From Methylovirgula sp. (lineage in GTDB: Bacteria > Pseudomonadota > Alphaproteobacteria > Rhizobiales > Beijerinckiaceae), in contig JANXSV010000332.1 of NCBI GenBank assembly GCA_025356505.1, positions 1-7,618 of the forward strand: a stretch of 7,618 nt of DNA, in the 5' to 3' direction. Under the pieces are notes generated by a model. The model had not been told where the DNA came from. It saw nothing but the letters and a program-made list of their open reading frames with translations, and made no database searches. The position numbers and the translations under genes are program-made. Shown piece by piece: positions 6,575 through 7,618 of the stretch. Within the stretch, counting starts at the first letter, position 1. Every line of letters starts with the position of its first letter.

Positions 6575-7396
6575 ATGCGCAATCTGATCTATGCCCTTTC
6601 CGCCTTGGCAGCCTTGGGTCTGGCAGCCCTCGCTTGGTTTGAGTTCGGCGCACCGCAAACCTCCGAGCTGGAAATCCCCAAATCAACTGCGGCCAATCCT
6701 CAACCGGATGCGCCGAGCGCAGGCGCGCTTGCCGCCGCCAAGGATAAGCTAGAAGCTGCAATAATGCTTGCGCCCGAATTTCGGCCGTTTTTTGAGCGAA
6801 TGAAAACACTCTACCCTGCTGATTTCGAGCGCTTCATCCAGGCGGAGACTGTTATACTCGCAAAACCTCCGCTGCCCTCCGCCTCGTCTGACTCGCTTAT
6901 TCTTGATGCTGTTGACAGTCTGCGCAAAAACCGTGGTTTGCAGGCCGCAAAAGCCTCGCCGGAAGCCATGATAAAAGTGTTTGATCTTCAGGCGAAGGTG
7001 CTGGATGCGTTGGCCGTGCAGGATCCGCGCTTGTGTGAACATTTTCTGTTTGGCGGCGATGCACCTGCCTTTGCCGAATTTTCAGCGAAAAACCGTGCCC
7101 TTATCGCAGACATGGCCGAAGCCGGTATGACAGCGATTGCCGATGGTGAAGCCAATAAAATTGAGCGCAATCCACCGGCGGATGAGGATTTCAACCTGCT
7201 TGAGCAGCGCCTCAAAGAGATGAACCTCGATAAAGCCGAAATGGCCGCGCTTCTCGATGGCCAGATGCCGGAAACGCCATTTGAATCGGCACGCACCTGT
7301 GAGTTTGGCAAAAGCTACTATAGCGCTCTTCGCGCCCTGCCCGATGCCGCACGGGACAGTATTTATGCGCTCGCCTTGCAAAACATGGCGCAATAG
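6575..7396 (+). CDS. Hypothetical protein with N-terminal membrane anchor or signal peptide
   Basis: I do not recognise a family for this 273-residue protein. Residues 1-22 (MRN, then a Leu/Ala-rich stretch ending AWF) look like a Sec signal peptide or an uncleaved membrane anchor with a short positive N-terminus. No lipobox cysteine is present. A Pro/Ala/Ser-rich linker covers about residues 27-50, and the rest is predicted to be mostly alpha-helical and charged, suggesting a periplasmic domain. Only two cysteines occur, Cys154 (PRLCEHFLFG) and Cys242 (ARTCEFG), both in the exported part, so a disulfide is possible. The ATG at 6575 was chosen because it begins the hydrophobic segment and there is no in-frame start further up; no clear Shine-Dalgarno precedes it. 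It diverges from thrS, and its TAG stop directly abuts the yidD stop on the other strand. Composition matches its neighbours, so it looks like a resident gene. It is real coding sequence on length and signal-peptide grounds; its function is unknown. Confidence 0.8.
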   Translation: MRNLIYALSALAALGLAALAWFEFGAPQTSELEIPKSTAANPQPDAPSAGALAAAKDKLEAAIMLAPEFRPFFERMKTLYPADFERFIQAETVILAKPPLPSASSDSLILDAVDSLRKNRGLQAAKASPEAMIKVFDLQAKVLDALAVQDPRLCEHFLFGGDAPAFAEFSAKNRALIADMAEAGMTAIADGEANKIERNPPADEDFNLLEQRLKEMNLDKAEMAALLDGQMPETPFESARTCEFGKSYYSALRALPDAARDSIYALALQNMAQ

Positions 7397-7618
7397 TTAG
7401 CTGCGCTTCACCGCATCACATTTTAACGGCCCGCGCCATTGCCCGTATTTGAGCGGGCGAAACCATCGCGCGGCCTCAGGTATCCGCAACGGCACAGGGT
7501 CAAAACCCGACGTGCCCCACGGCTGACACCGGCAGATGCGCGCCGCGCCCATCCAGCCGCCCGCCCACAGCCCATGCGTTTGAATAGCTTCATCGGTGTA
7601 ATGCGAGCAGCTCGGCTC
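7397..7618 (-). CDS. yidD: Membrane protein insertion efficiency factor YidD, 5' partial
   Basis: Read from the window edge on the minus strand, the frame gives [20 protein letters not shown], then [17 protein letters not shown] and a longer tail ending KCDAVKRS before TAA (7399-7397). The PSCS, EAI-xx-HG and RCxPWGxxGxDPVP signatures are those of the YidD family. These are small proteins at the cytoplasmic face of the inner membrane that help insertion of membrane proteins through YidC/Sec. The visible part is 73 codons, the C-terminal portion; the N-terminus with its start lies outside the window. The tail after DPVP is longer than in minimal family members. In many alphaproteobacteria yidD lies close to thrS and apart from yidC, which agrees with its place here. 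Confidence 0.93.
   Translation of the reverse strand, partial: EPSCSHYTDEAIQTHGLWAGGWMGAARICRCQPWGTSGFDPVPLRIPEAARWFRPLKYGQWRGPLKCDAVKRS

Noticed and set aside
7441..7458. Hairpin GCCCG-N8-CGGGC as a terminator for the gene ending at 7396
   Set aside because: It lies within the yidD coding region, has only a 5-bp stem and is not followed by a T-run on the plus strand.

Overview
The window looks like alphaproteobacterial chromosome, most probably from the order Hyphomicrobiales. This is judged from the protein sequences (MctP-type monocarboxylate permease, short-Q-loop CydA, ThrS with an alphaproteobacterial insert) and moderately high GC with alphaproteobacterial codon use. No mobile element, CRISPR array, rRNA, tRNA or prophage gene is visible, and nothing suggests recent transfer. 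It is mostly housekeeping and energy metabolism.

Left part, plus strand: the 3' part of an mctP-like sodium/solute symporter-family permease for small monocarboxylates (2-1537, 5' end off the window). A 154-base gap with repeats and a possible structured leader follows. Then comes a tight, overlapping cytochrome bd quinol oxidase operon: cydA (1692-3116), cydB (3113-4117) and a 46-residue one-helix DUF2474/CydX-like subunit that starts at a TTG inside the cydB stop (4114-4254). A strong bidirectional terminator (4267-4302) closes the operon. CydA and CydB together form the membrane enzyme that oxidises quinol and reduces oxygen to water; the tiny third protein probably stabilises it.

Middle, minus strand: thrS, threonyl-tRNA synthetase (6305-4344), converges on the cyd operon. 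Its 5' leader holds two perfect hairpins. The one next to the ribosome binding site carries U-U-G-G-U-A in its loop, which reads like the anticodon loop of tRNA-Thr(GGU). This is the most interesting item in the window, because E. coli ThrRS represses its own mRNA by binding a tRNA-Thr anticodon-like hairpin just upstream of the start.

Right part: a 273-residue, probably membrane-anchored or exported protein of unknown function (6575-7396, plus strand), diverging from thrS. Its stop codon directly abuts the stop codon of yidD (7397-7618, minus strand, 5' end off the window), a membrane protein insertion efficiency factor.

I did not find a clearly new multi-gene system. The main leads are regulatory: the thrS leader, and the cydA leader with a six-codon upstream reading frame.
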